Part shown: positions 1 through 8,145 of the stretch, in pieces | How the letters are laid out: the number at the start of each line of letters is the position of its first letter | Position numbering within the stretch: position 1 is the stretch's first letter | Assembly: GCA_019635215.1 (NCBI GenBank) | Contig: JAHBZZ010000008.1 | Coordinates: 62,001 to 126,000 of the forward strand | Source of the DNA: Nitrosomonas sp. | GTDB lineage: Bacteria > Pseudomonadota > Gammaproteobacteria > Burkholderiales > Nitrosomonadaceae | Reading direction: 5' to 3' | Length of the DNA stretch: 64,000 bases | Notes under the pieces: generated by a model | Database searches by the model: none | The model's input: the letters and a program-made list of their open reading frames with translations, nothing else | Told to the model about the DNA's origin: nothing | Position numbers and translations under genes: made by a program

Positions 1-122
1 GTCAACGGGCCTCAGGGAAAGTATCGGGAAATCAGAGGCATGCAAGTTTTCAACAAAGCACATTATAATTATTATAATGAGAATAGTAATCATTTACAAA
101 TATAATAATACGATATATACTG

Positions 123-251
123 TTATCGCATTCGTCGATCATTGAGCCCGTATTTGACGAGTGTTACCGCGCCAATCAGCGTGTAGGCTATATACGTAGT
201 CGGATGATTGGGATAGTTTAGTTTTAAATCATTTAACGCACTACCCGGCAC
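123..251 (-). CDS. possible 42-aa single-span membrane protein
   Basis: A short open frame with a GTG start and TAA stop. The C-terminal half reads like a membrane segment followed by a basic tail (IAYTLIGAVTLVKYGLNDRR). It overlaps the terminator stem at 245-306, and a stop codon closes the frame just upstream, so it could equally be the 3' remnant of a decayed gene. No family recognised. Composition is the only support. Confidence 0.2.
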   Translation of the reverse strand: MPGSALNDLKLNYPNHPTTYIAYTLIGAVTLVKYGLNDRRMR

Positions 252-306
252 ATCGCTACTTTCATCCTTCTCTCCGTATGGTTATTCTTGATGTGCCGGT
301 TTTTTT
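245..306 (+). terminator. rho-independent terminator
   Basis: The arms CCGGCACATC (245-254) and GATGTGCCGG (290-299) form a perfect 10-bp stem with a 35-nt loop, followed by seven T residues (300-306). It faces the plus strand. No plus-strand gene is visible in the 244 bases before it, so it should end a transcript that begins in or before the left edge, possibly a small RNA. Confidence 0.55.
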
Positions 307-332
307 ATGACTTCTTGTTCGCTGAGATAGCT

Positions 333-740
333 TTAGGTGAGATATGAAAGTGGTAGTCTGATTATTATTAAGCCTACCGCTAAGCAACAAAAAATATCCT
401 TTTGTTTTGTAGCTAATGCGTGGTGATAAGCAGCTCTATCTGAATATTCCGTTACTGTTTTTTCGAAACTCTGAATTTTATTCAAAACATAATTTTTGAT
501 ATTTTGCTCGTTTTTTTCGAAGAAACTAAAATGCAGTTTATGATTTAGGACTTCTAAAACTTTTATCTGCTCATGTATTTTGTCTTGCATTTCTTTGGCT
601 AAATTTTCATATTGACGGGCCAATATCTCATGGCTAAGTCCATTCTCATTATGGCGCAAGAATATTGAAGAATTCATGACAAGGTATGAGATCAAGAGAG
701 CAGAAATAGATGAAATTGCAATAAAATCCCCTGTTTTCAT
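333..740 (-). CDS. hypothetical membrane-anchored coiled-coil protein
   Basis: 135 aa, no family recognised. Residues about 7-27 form an N-terminal hydrophobic anchor. The middle (about 35-95) is rich in Glu, Lys, Gln and Leu in heptad-like spacing (ARQYENLAKEMQDKIHEQIK), suggesting a coiled coil. A second hydrophobic stretch lies near the C-terminus (about 116-132). Two ends in the membrane with a coiled coil between would suit a small scaffold or sensor, but that is inference. The region is AT-rich and the gene stands alone, 362 bp from the next gene. Confidence 0.5.
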   Translation of the reverse strand: MKTGDFIAISSISALLISYLVMNSSIFLRHNENGLSHEILARQYENLAKEMQDKIHEQIKVLEVLNHKLHFSFFEKNEQNIKNYVLNKIQSFEKTVTEYSDRAAYHHALATKQKDIFCCLAVGLIIIRLPLSYLT

Positions 741-1102
741 GACATGTTGTTCCTGACAGATTAATCAGCATTTATCTTAGTTAGTCATTCCTGAAAAATA
801 TATGAGGGAAACCATTGTATTTTTCTGAGGAAAACCATTATTGGCCAGATCAACTCAATATCGCATGAAGTGATAACGGATGGACAAGGTTAAAGCTGTT
901 CATGATATATGACCGTACCGAACACCATGCTGATGGTGCAAATTCTAAGCGATATCATATATAAAACGCTGGTTTGTGGAAAAAACATAGCTCGGTGGTG
1001 ACGACAGGCGGACGATTAGATGTTGGGGGTGGTTCATGAATTCACCCCCAATGTGTTGTGTTATCAGGCCAGTATCATTTATGCGATATGATCCGCTGTG
1101 TA
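741..1102. other. intergenic region with one hairpin
   Basis: No credible gene. The only structure is a perfect 9-bp stem TTGGGGGTG (1023-1031) / CACCCCCAA (1043-1051). It lies about 50 bp past the stop codon of the minus-strand gene that ends at 1103 and may protect or end that transcript, although it has no T-run on either side. Confidence 0.4.
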
Positions 1103-1984
1103 TCAGAAGCCGGAACCTGCTGCGTTCGGAATGGGTACAAAGTTGCCATTGACGTTCGTCCACGATTCGCCAGTGTATATATCGGTGATAAACGCCGCGT
1201 TGGTGGCAAAGCAATCAGCAACACGTTGATTAACGCTCGACGTGACGGTTGTAACGGTGACCGGCGGGTTAATCGTTATACCCGGGAGGCCGGACAGCGA
1301 TGAGTATTGATCAGTCATGTCGAAACAGATGTTGCTGTTTACGACTAGATTGGTTAATTCCTCCTGAGCGTTAATAATACAACTCGAGCTGTTTTGTGCA
1401 AAAACGCTCAATGGATCCGGGACACCTGGGGGAAGACTGAGTGTAATGCCAGTGGTCTGGAATGAATTGACATTGTTGGTGCTCAGAATGGAAATGCCGG
1501 TAGCTTGCAAGGAGGCGGGCGGTTCGCAGAAATTGGTGTTTTCGGGATCGGGAATCTTGATGCATCCGTTTGTCGTGATATTGACCACATCACCGCTCTG
1601 GGTGACGACCATGCCCTGAGGAATTGTTGACGTGTCGTTGCATGCCGGAACGCTGCCGTTGCCGCCGGTTCCTTCTATCTGGGTAAGCAGATTGGGCAAT
1701 GCATCGATAAATGTGGGATTATCCGTTCCCCATGGGCCACCCAGCACGAAGACCTCATCATTCTTTACACCTGCATAAATACCTGTGGCGGGATAGTACC
1801 GGAATGCCCAGGGATCGATCATCTGGGTGATCTGATGATCTGGAAACAGCTCTGGAAAAGTATTTTCCGCCCAGTTGAATAGCGTTTCAATTTGACTGGT
1901 TGTCGCTGAGATTGCAGGATTGGAACTGAGCAACAGGCCCAGAAAACCTGCTGTTGAAATAAAGGATTTCATACATTTATTCAT
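1103..1984 (-). CDS. exported protein with WAE...YYPATG-type domain
   Basis: 293 aa. Residues 1-27 form a signal peptide ending in an AISA-like cleavage site. Directly after it comes a compact module with LFNWAENTFPELFP and then FRYYPATGIYAGVKNDEVFV (about residues 36-83), a motif I know from many uncharacterised exported proteins of Betaproteobacteria, often in several copies; here there is one. The rest (about 110-293) is Ser/Thr/Asn/Val-rich with scattered Cys (about 8) and looks like an extracellular beta-rich region. No enzyme motif is seen. RBS GGGAGG lies just upstream of the ATG. Function unknown; secretion is the only firm inference. Confidence 0.7.
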   Translation of the reverse strand: MNKCMKSFISTAGFLGLLLSSNPAISATTSQIETLFNWAENTFPELFPDHQITQMIDPWAFRYYPATGIYAGVKNDEVFVLGGPWGTDNPTFIDALPNLLTQIEGTGGNGSVPACNDTSTIPQGMVVTQSGDVVNITTNGCIKIPDPENTNFCEPPASLQATGISILSTNNVNSFQTTGITLSLPPGVPDPLSVFAQNSSSCIINAQEELTNLVVNSNICFDMTDQYSSLSGLPGITINPPVTVTTVTSSVNQRVADCFATNAAFITDIYTGESWTNVNGNFVPIPNAAGSGF

Positions 1985-2341
1985 AATACCTCCCTTGAAT
2001 TAAAGAACCATTATCGTATTTACACTGATCAGTTACCCGATGGAACTGGCGTGAAACTTTCATTTTTTGACGCAAAGAATCTGATAATGTCTGCCACGAT
2101 ATTCTTATTGGAACATTCCGCTTGAGCAGGTGTCAAGTTGATACCGGATCGGCCATTTTTTCACCAGGTCGATATGAAAATCGAGATTACAGTGATGGTT
2201 CTTAAGATCGGCAACTTGCCGAGATCATAAAGTTTAATCAATACACATTTGCGATGTTTTCGATACAGAAGAAACTACGAGATATCTGACAAGAAACGGC
2301 AATATGTGGATTATCAATGATTAAGCAACCAAATATTAAAT

Positions 2342-2380
2342 CTTAACAAAATCTTAACATATGCTTAGCATTACTTTAAC
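2342..2380 (+). promoter_or_regulatory. four-unit OmpR/PmrA-type operator upstream of the SulP gene
   Basis: CTTAAC (2342), CTTAAC (2353), CTTAGC (2364) and TTTAAC (2375) are direct repeats starting exactly 11 bp apart, one helical turn. Tandem YTTAAK-N5-YTTAAK sites are the known binding pattern of PmrA/QseB-class OmpR-family regulators. The array lies 91 bp before the SulP start. The same four-unit array, in the opposite orientation, precedes the two-component operon at 6558-6596. That the regulator at 5647-6330 binds both is inference. Confidence 0.6.
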
Positions 2381-2470
2381 ATTGATTATGATATTTGTTT
2401 TGCAAGTATTCATTGCTTAGTTCAAGTACAAGCACTTTAAATGTTAATCAGACTGGAGAGATCATAAATT

Positions 2471-3814
2471 ATGCAACCCCAAACGGAAAATAAGTCACGT
2501 TCCAATAACCAACAAACACACGATGCCAATCAGGCTGCACGGGTAGGATCAGCGGCCTTTCAATCACAATATTTTTTACGTGACACCGCTGCCGGGTTAA
2601 TAACCGGCGCTATGGCCATTCCGTTATCAATTGGTATTGCGATTATGTCCGATTATCCGATTAAGGTTGGTTTGGCGACTGTGGCTTTCGCGTGTCTTGT
2701 CGGTTGGATTAATGCCTGGTTCCGGCCCGGCAATTTTATCGGCGCGCCGGGTATCGCAGCTGGATTGGCGCCTGTATTGGCTTTGGGTGTGGCCACTTTT
2801 GGCATTCAAAACATGGCGTTCTGTATATTCCTGACTGCCGCCATGCAGGCAATCATCTGGTACTTTAACTGGCAGAAATACTTGCTGATTGCCGTTCCGG
2901 CTTATCTGGTCGAAGGCCTGCTGGCGGGTGTGGGACTGAAAATTTTTCTGAAATTTTCTGAATTTACCTACGAAATAACGGACGATGTGGTGACAGAAGA
3001 ATTCTGGAATGCGGCGCGTTATCAGATTATTGTTATTTCAGCGGTTGGTTTCGGTTGTTTTATCTATCTGTTTTCAAAATTTAAAGACACTCAACCGGCT
3101 GTTCCTTATTTTGCATTGATCGCTGGCGGCGCATTGTTGGCTCAGGCGATTGCAGTGCCGATGATTCATGTCGAGGATGTACCGCTTTATCTGAGATTGC
3201 CGTTGCCTGAGTCCGATGTCAGTATAACGATTCTGATTTATATGGTGCTTTTTTGCGCAATGCTGGCAGTTATTGACGTGATTGAGCAGGTGATGAGTAA
3301 TGCAGCGATTGAAAAGATTGATCCCTTAAAACGTAAAACAAACAGTAACAATAGCTTGCTGGCGATTTGGATCGCGAATATGGGATCAAGCTTTTTCGGT
3401 GGTATGACCAATCTGGACGGGCTGGCTAAAAGTACGACGAATAAACTGGCTGGTGCATATACTAAGTTTTCGGTGCTTGTGATCGGTTTTGTCATTACTT
3501 TCTTCATATTCAATACGGAATATCTGGATTATCTACCGAAATTCGCGCTGGCGGCGATTATGATGTTTACCGGTTATAAGATGATTGCCGGGCTTGTGCA
3601 TGTCACGCATTACGGTCCTTATGCGCTGATGCTAGCCTTTGTGTGCGGCGGCCTGGTCTTTATGGTCGGCATTTTTGAAGGTCTGCTGATTGCGATGGCC
3701 ATACATGGCTTTATTCATTATATGGTGTATACCAATCATGACAAAACACCTGGAAGAGCGGTCGTCAAGCGGTATTTTGAGAATCTCAAGAAAGACAGTT
3801 CCAATTTGCAGTAA
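2471..3814 (+). CDS. SulP-family anion permease without STAS domain
   Basis: 447 aa inner-membrane transporter. After a hydrophilic 34-residue N-terminus, at least ten hydrophobic spans follow, beginning with the SulP/SLC26-like segment DTAAGLITGAMAIPLSIGIA, and it has the Thr/Asn-rich loop GGMTNLDGLAKSTTNKLAGA (about 317-336). It ends soon after the last span, so the usual C-terminal STAS domain (about 100 residues) is absent. SulP proteins carry sulfate, bicarbonate or other anions; the substrate cannot be read here, but bicarbonate would suit an autotroph. It is followed 102 bp downstream by a universal stress protein, a partner often fused to or next to SulP permeases. RBS GGAGAG precedes the ATG. 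Confidence 0.8.
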   Translation: MQPQTENKSRSNNQQTHDANQAARVGSAAFQSQYFLRDTAAGLITGAMAIPLSIGIAIMSDYPIKVGLATVAFACLVGWINAWFRPGNFIGAPGIAAGLAPVLALGVATFGIQNMAFCIFLTAAMQAIIWYFNWQKYLLIAVPAYLVEGLLAGVGLKIFLKFSEFTYEITDDVVTEEFWNAARYQIIVISAVGFGCFIYLFSKFKDTQPAVPYFALIAGGALLAQAIAVPMIHVEDVPLYLRLPLPESDVSITILIYMVLFCAMLAVIDVIEQVMSNAAIEKIDPLKRKTNSNNSLLAIWIANMGSSFFGGMTNLDGLAKSTTNKLAGAYTKFSVLVIGFVITFFIFNTEYLDYLPKFALAAIMMFTGYKMIAGLVHVTHYGPYALMLAFVCGGLVFMVGIFEGLLIAMAIHGFIHYMVYTNHDKTPGRAVVKRYFENLKKDSSNLQ

Positions 3815-3916
3815 ATCATTATTGGTCTTGGGCTGTAGACCGAAGATCGGACAGGGCGGAAAAATATCCGCTCCTCCAGAATCAATGAACAATTTTTTAA
3901 GGGTAGGTAGTGAAAG

Positions 3917-4327
3917 ATGTATAAAAAAATAATGGTCGCTGTTGACAGCAGCGAAACTGCCAAGTACGCATTAACGGAAGCAGAAAATATCGCCAATATT
4001 TATAACGCGGCAATCTGTATTGTTCATGCTTTGCAGGGGGATACCGCAACCGACACAAGCGCTGGCAATGAAATACTGGCACAAGCCGAGTCATCCGTTA
4101 GAGCACTCAGTATTGAAAGCCGTCTTGTGAAGGCGGATATCGAATATGGATTAAATGGTATCGTCGAAGCTATTGCCACGGCAGCCGCAGACTGGGAGGC
4201 TGATTTGCTGGTGGTGGGGACGGCCAACCGCCGGGGGCTGGAACGTTTTTTCATAGGCTCAGTGGCCGAGCAACTGGTTTCCCGTGTCAGCGCTTCGATA
4301 TTGTTGGTTCGTCCGCAAACCACATGA
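3917..4327 (+). CDS. universal stress protein (UspA family)
   Basis: 136 aa cytoplasmic single-Usp-domain protein. It opens with the typical first strand (KKIMVAVDSSETAKYA), has the nucleotide-loop region VVGTANRRGLERFFIGSVAE (about 102-121) and ends ASILLVRP. The G-x2-G-x9-G-S loop is altered (Gly missing at its second position, NRRG instead), so ATP binding is uncertain. It lies in the same direction as the SulP permease, probably co-transcribed, and may report stress or energy state to it. It meets the 3' end of the histidine kinase gene on the other strand. Confidence 0.85.
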   Translation: MYKKIMVAVDSSETAKYALTEAENIANIYNAAICIVHALQGDTATDTSAGNEILAQAESSVRALSIESRLVKADIEYGLNGIVEAIATAAADWEADLLVVGTANRRGLERFFIGSVAEQLVSRVSASILLVRPQTT

Positions 4328-4382
4328 AACAGTGAGTTTCGGTATGAGCATTTTGTACGGAGGACAGCGCGGTTATCGATCG

Positions 4383-5660
4383 TTATGGTTTGAAGCGTAC
4401 TGTGAATCGAGAGCCTTGATCTTTCTCGCTCTCAAGAAATATCTGCCAGCCGTAACGTTCGCAGATTCGCTGAACAATCATCAGACCCAGGCCAATTCTG
4501 CTGCTATCGCCCGATTTATGCGTAATATGGTCTTTAAATAATTGCGTCCGAATGACCGGATCTATACCGGTGCCGGTGTCGCTCACGGACAGTTGGTCAG
4601 GTGACAAAGAGACTGTGACGACACCTTTTTCCGTATGGCGGAATGCATTCCGGATCAGATTGGCTACCAGAACGCTGAGTATGCCGCCGTGCGCGGCAAC
4701 TTCCAACTGGCCATTTACTTCAACGTTGACTTTGACCGGTTTGTCGCCTAACCATACGCGTTGCTGCTCAATCACTTTGCTTACGAGTGGCTCCATCGCG
4801 CAGACCATATGATTGTACGCTGATTCATTGGTAATCTGTGCCAGGATCAGAAAGGTCTCGATCAATTCGGACATTTCGCCTGCCGCACGCTGGATACGCT
4901 GAATCCGGGCATATTCCGGAGCCGATAAGTCGGCTTTGGATGCTAATACTTCAGCGGCCATGCTGATACTGGTTACAGGTGTTCGCAGCTCATGGCTCAC
5001 GTTGCTTGCGAACTCTTTCTCGCGAATTAGCAAATATTGCAATTGTTCATGATAGTGTTTCAGTTTGCGTGCCAGAACACCTATTTCGTCATCGCCGAAT
5101 TCAGATAAGTCGAGTGTCTCGCCTGGTTGATTCTTGAAAGCCATGACCTGATAGGCGAGGCGTTTTATCGGGCGGATGACATGGTCAGCCACTGCCCAGC
5201 CGATGATCAGCGCGATGAATAAGGTTACAATGGCGCATAACCCGACAAGGCGGATGAAATCGTCTTCACGCTTGTGAATACTGGTATCATCAAATTGCAC
5301 GACATAGCTAGTATCGTTAATATGCTCGACCAGAACACGGTAGTCGTGATCATCAAGTACAATATCATGCGTTCCCTGAGGGAGATTGCGTATATGTTCG
5401 GGCAAATTGCTCTGCTCGGAAAGAGGAGCTGTGTAAATAGTGATTGTTGAACGCGAGTGCGAAGTGCCGGGCGTGTGTGCAGCAGCTTCCGCCTGTCTTT
5501 GAAATTCACCAAGCTCGGTGTTGAGTATGTCGTCGAGTATTTCCGTCTCGATGGACTTCAATGCTGCGACAAGACTTATGCCCAGTATGAGCGTCAAAAA
5601 AACGCCAAATAACAGAAACGCCAGTGTGATGCGTCTTCGGAGGCGTTTAGTCTTCTGCAT
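4383..5660 (-). CDS. sensor histidine kinase (HAMP, HisKA, HATPase)
   Basis: 425 aa inner-membrane kinase. Membrane span about 11-33, periplasmic sensor about 34-135 without a recognisable domain, second span about 136-158, HAMP linker, then the H-box FASNVSHELRTP with phospho-acceptor His223. The ATPase part has the N-box NLIRNAFRHTEKG, G1 DTGTGID and G2 GLGLMIV. Layout and length match the QseC/PmrB/BasS class. Its start overlaps the 3' end of the regulator gene by 14 bp, indicating translational coupling. The signal is unknown; the linked SulP permease suggests an anion or pH cue, which is speculation. Confidence 0.9.
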   Translation of the reverse strand: MQKTKRLRRRITLAFLLFGVFLTLILGISLVAALKSIETEILDDILNTELGEFQRQAEAAAHTPGTSHSRSTITIYTAPLSEQSNLPEHIRNLPQGTHDIVLDDHDYRVLVEHINDTSYVVQFDDTSIHKREDDFIRLVGLCAIVTLFIALIIGWAVADHVIRPIKRLAYQVMAFKNQPGETLDLSEFGDDEIGVLARKLKHYHEQLQYLLIREKEFASNVSHELRTPVTSISMAAEVLASKADLSAPEYARIQRIQRAAGEMSELIETFLILAQITNESAYNHMVCAMEPLVSKVIEQQRVWLGDKPVKVNVEVNGQLEVAAHGGILSVLVANLIRNAFRHTEKGVVTVSLSPDQLSVSDTGTGIDPVIRTQLFKDHITHKSGDSSRIGLGLMIVQRICERYGWQIFLESEKDQGSRFTVRFKP

Positions 5661-6330
5661 TGTTATCTGTCAATTTGTAACCAAAGCCGCGTACCGTGTG
5701 TATCAGTGGTTGATCGAAGGGCTTGTCGACAGCCTGGCGCAAATTTGAAAGGTGTGTGCGCAGCGCATCGCTGTCGGGTGGATTATCCTGCCACACAGCA
5801 TATTCAAGTTCTTCCCGTTTGATTACGCGATGCGGATTTTGCATCAGGAAAGCCAGCAGACGAAATAATGTTGGATTGAGGTTGATAGGTTTTCCCGCCC
5901 GGTGCACTATATGGGTTTCCATGTTGAGCGAGAGGTTGCCAATTTGTAATTGAGATGCGGGTATGCGCCTGATGCGTTCGGATAATACTTTAACGCGCGC
6001 TGCCAGTTCTTTTAATGCGAATGGTTTGATTAAGTAATCATCAGCGCCGGATTTAAAACCCTCTAGCTTGTTCTCAAGCGAATCTCTGGCGGTCAGCATG
6101 ATCACCGGAATTGTCCGTCGTGCGTCTTGCCGAAGCCTGCGGCAGAGCTCCGTGCCGTCTATGCCCGGTAATCCCAGATCGAGGATAATGACGTCATAGT
6201 CCCTGGTAAGCGCCAGATGTAGTCCTGTTACACCATCGCTTGCGGCATCAATCGTATAACCCAGGGTCTCAAGATAATCATAAATACTGGCCGCAATATC
6301 CTGATTATCTTCTACGATCAGAATATTCAT
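5647..6330 (-). CDS. OmpR/PhoB-family response regulator
   Basis: 227 aa DNA-binding regulator, partner of the kinase at 4383-5660. The receiver domain (1-120) has acidic pocket E7/D8, phosphorylation site D51 in VIILDLGLPG, the conserved Thr and Lys (MLTARDS, IKPFALKE). A winged-helix effector domain (about 128-222) ends with HTVRGFGYKL, typical of OmpR-family proteins. Of the well-known classes it resembles QseB/PmrA. The four-unit operator at 6558-6596 upstream suggests autoregulation. Confidence 0.92.
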   Translation of the reverse strand: MNILIVEDNQDIAASIYDYLETLGYTIDAASDGVTGLHLALTRDYDVIILDLGLPGIDGTELCRRLRQDARRTIPVIMLTARDSLENKLEGFKSGADDYLIKPFALKELAARVKVLSERIRRIPASQLQIGNLSLNMETHIVHRAGKPINLNPTLFRLLAFLMQNPHRVIKREELEYAVWQDNPPDSDALRTHLSNLRQAVDKPFDQPLIHTVRGFGYKLTDNNAED

Positions 6331-6557
6331 AAATGCGCGCTCGATAATAACTCCAGCACCGATAGGTGCCGCCAGAGACTGTTGAAAGATTGATTGGATG
6401 TAATAATCCTCATATGATCGCTTTTCACCATTAAACTAATTATCAAGAAATGCATCCAGTTGAATATGCTTTGCAGCGCAATGGATTGAATATCATTCTT
6501 GCCGTAATGCCATTTATAACCATTATTAGATTAGGGCCTGCAGCCCAAAATATTATA

Positions 6558-6596
6558 GCCAAGTCAATGTCAAGTTAATGTTAAAAGAAGATTAAA
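6558..6596 (-). promoter_or_regulatory. four-unit OmpR/PmrA-type operator upstream of the two-component operon
   Basis: Read on the minus strand: TTTAAT (6596-6591), TTTAAC (6585-6580), CTTGAC (6574-6569), CTTGGC (6563-6558). Each unit starts exactly 11 bp from the next. It lies about 230 bp upstream of the regulator start and mirrors the array at 2342-2380. The outer units diverge from YTTAAC, so this may be the weaker site. The rest of the 532-bp gap (6331-6862) holds no gene. Confidence 0.5.
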
Positions 6597-6761
6597 TTTT
6601 TGCAAAGTAAGTGATTGTATGGTGAATCATTTTTTGATTTATCCAATATCGATTGATAGCTCTAATCGGTGGATGGTTTTCTATTCAGCGATGTTGTTCA
6701 GCATATTTTTTTCAGTCTTATGCTGTGGGTAATAAACATTTCGTGATGCATGCAATAGACA

Positions 6762-6780
6762 GCCTTCTTTATAAGAAGGC
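6762..6780 (+). other. palindrome upstream of uspA-like gene
   Basis: GCCTTCT-TTATA-AGAAGGC is a perfect 7-bp dyad 82 bp before the universal stress gene at 6863. There is no T-run after it, so an operator or a leader hairpin is more likely than a terminator. No known regulator consensus recognised. Confidence 0.35.
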
Positions 6781-6862
6781 GCTTACTTGAGAAGCGTCGA
6801 TATGATAGAGTGTGTTCAGTTGCTGATATTGTTTAAAGAGACCGCATTGAGCGAACGCAGTT

Positions 6863-7309
6863 ATGAATGATTATAAAAAAATCCTCGTCGCAATCGATTT
6901 TTCAGATTATGGCAATATTGTCATAAATCAGGCCAAACATTTGGCCGGCAAATTGAATGCAGAACTCAGTGTGATTCATGTTCTGGATAATATTCCTATG
7001 CCCGATACGCCTTACGGAACCATTATCACTTTAAGCGTTCAATCCGGTGATCCACTTCTGGAAGCTGAAAAAAACAAGTTTAATCAGGTATGCGATGATC
7101 TGGGTGTTATATCGACTGGCCGCTGGCTGATTTGGGGTAAGCCACAAGAGGAAATTACCGGGCTTGCGGCCAAAGAGAAAATTGATTTGATCATTGTCGG
7201 TTCACACGGGCACCATGGATTAGCTGCGCTGATGGGATCAACTGCAAAGGGTGTCATTTTTAACGCTGAATGTGACGTTCTTACAGTGCATTTAAAAGAT
7301 AATCAATAA
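6863..7309 (+). CDS. universal stress protein (UspA family), ATP-binding type
   Basis: 148 aa. N-terminal KKILVAIDFSDYG, and near the C-terminus the complete ATP loop VGSHGHHGLAALMGSTAKG (about 113-131), fitting G-x2-G-x9-G-S/T, so unlike the paralogue at 3917 this one should bind ATP. It is monocistronic: the divergent two-component operon lies upstream and bamD converges, 7 bp past its stop. The preceding palindrome at 6762-6780 is a candidate control site. Confidence 0.88.
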   Translation: MNDYKKILVAIDFSDYGNIVINQAKHLAGKLNAELSVIHVLDNIPMPDTPYGTIITLSVQSGDPLLEAEKNKFNQVCDDLGVISTGRWLIWGKPQEEITGLAAKEKIDLIIVGSHGHHGLAALMGSTAKGVIFNAECDVLTVHLKDNQ

Positions 7310-7316
7310 ATCTTCA

Positions 7317-8129
7317 TTACCAGAGTTTCCACCATGATGGATGTTCGGATTCCTGAATATCGCCCAGGAATTCGCTGTCGGGAAAATTCCTTTTTAGAAC
7401 ACGTTCGGCATCATCGCTCAAGTCATGCATTCCTAATGCATTGTAAGCTTGGGCCATAATATAGAGTGCTTCCTCGGCTGCGGGGGTGAGTGGGTACTCC
7501 CGGACTGCGTATTGCGCGCGATTGGCTGCTGCAATATAGGCGTGCCGTTTCATATAATAACGTGCCACATGTACTTCATTCATGGCGATCATATTCAACA
7601 AATGTGCCATTCGTTGTCTGGAGTCAGGTGCGTATTTGCTATTCGGAAAGCGTGTCACCAACTCCTTGAAATCTTCAAAGGATTCGCGCGATGCTTTTGA
7701 ATCACGTTCGCTCATGTCCTGTTTTAAAAAACCGCGCATCAGAAAATTCATGATGCCCCAGTTGTCGTGATAATTAGCCAGGCCCTTGATATAATAGGCA
7801 TAATCAACGTTGGAGTGATTGGGGTGCAGTTTGATAAAACGATCGGCTGCAGCGATAGCGGATGCTTGTTCCTGGTTCTTATAATGTGCGTAAGCCGTTT
7901 CAAGTTGTGCTTGTTGTGCGTAGCGGCCGTAAGGGTATCGTGCTTCCAGTCCTTCGAATAATTTAATTGCGGCAGCATAATTTCCACTGCCTAATTTTTC
8001 TTTTGCTTCTTCGTAAAACTGGTTTGCCGACCAATTATGGGTGTCTTCTTTCTGATCGGGCAGTAAACCGCATGCGGATAGTATCGACACCAGAATTAAA
8101 ATTAACGTAATGTTTTTGAACATCATCAT
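7317..8129 (-). CDS. bamD: outer membrane assembly lipoprotein BamD
   Basis: 270 aa with this start. BamD is the essential lipoprotein of the Bam complex that inserts beta-barrel proteins into the outer membrane. The sequence begins MMMFKNITLILILVSILSAC, a signal peptide with lipobox LSAC. TPR-like repeats follow (NQFYEEAKEKLGSGNYAAAI, RYPYGRYAQQAQLETAYAHY, HPNHSNVDYAYYIKGLANY), as in the ComL/YfiO family. A longer reading frame begins at 8147, but the cluster of Met codons at 8121-8129 gives a normal lipoprotein signal and does not run into rluD. Divergent from rluD, the usual proteobacterial arrangement. Confidence 0.92.
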   Translation of the reverse strand: MMMFKNITLILILVSILSACGLLPDQKEDTHNWSANQFYEEAKEKLGSGNYAAAIKLFEGLEARYPYGRYAQQAQLETAYAHYKNQEQASAIAAADRFIKLHPNHSNVDYAYYIKGLANYHDNWGIMNFLMRGFLKQDMSERDSKASRESFEDFKELVTRFPNSKYAPDSRQRMAHLLNMIAMNEVHVARYYMKRHAYIAAANRAQYAVREYPLTPAAEEALYIMAQAYNALGMHDLSDDAERVLKRNFPDSEFLGDIQESEHPSWWKLW

Positions 8130-8145
8130 ATAAAGCCAAGAAAGC

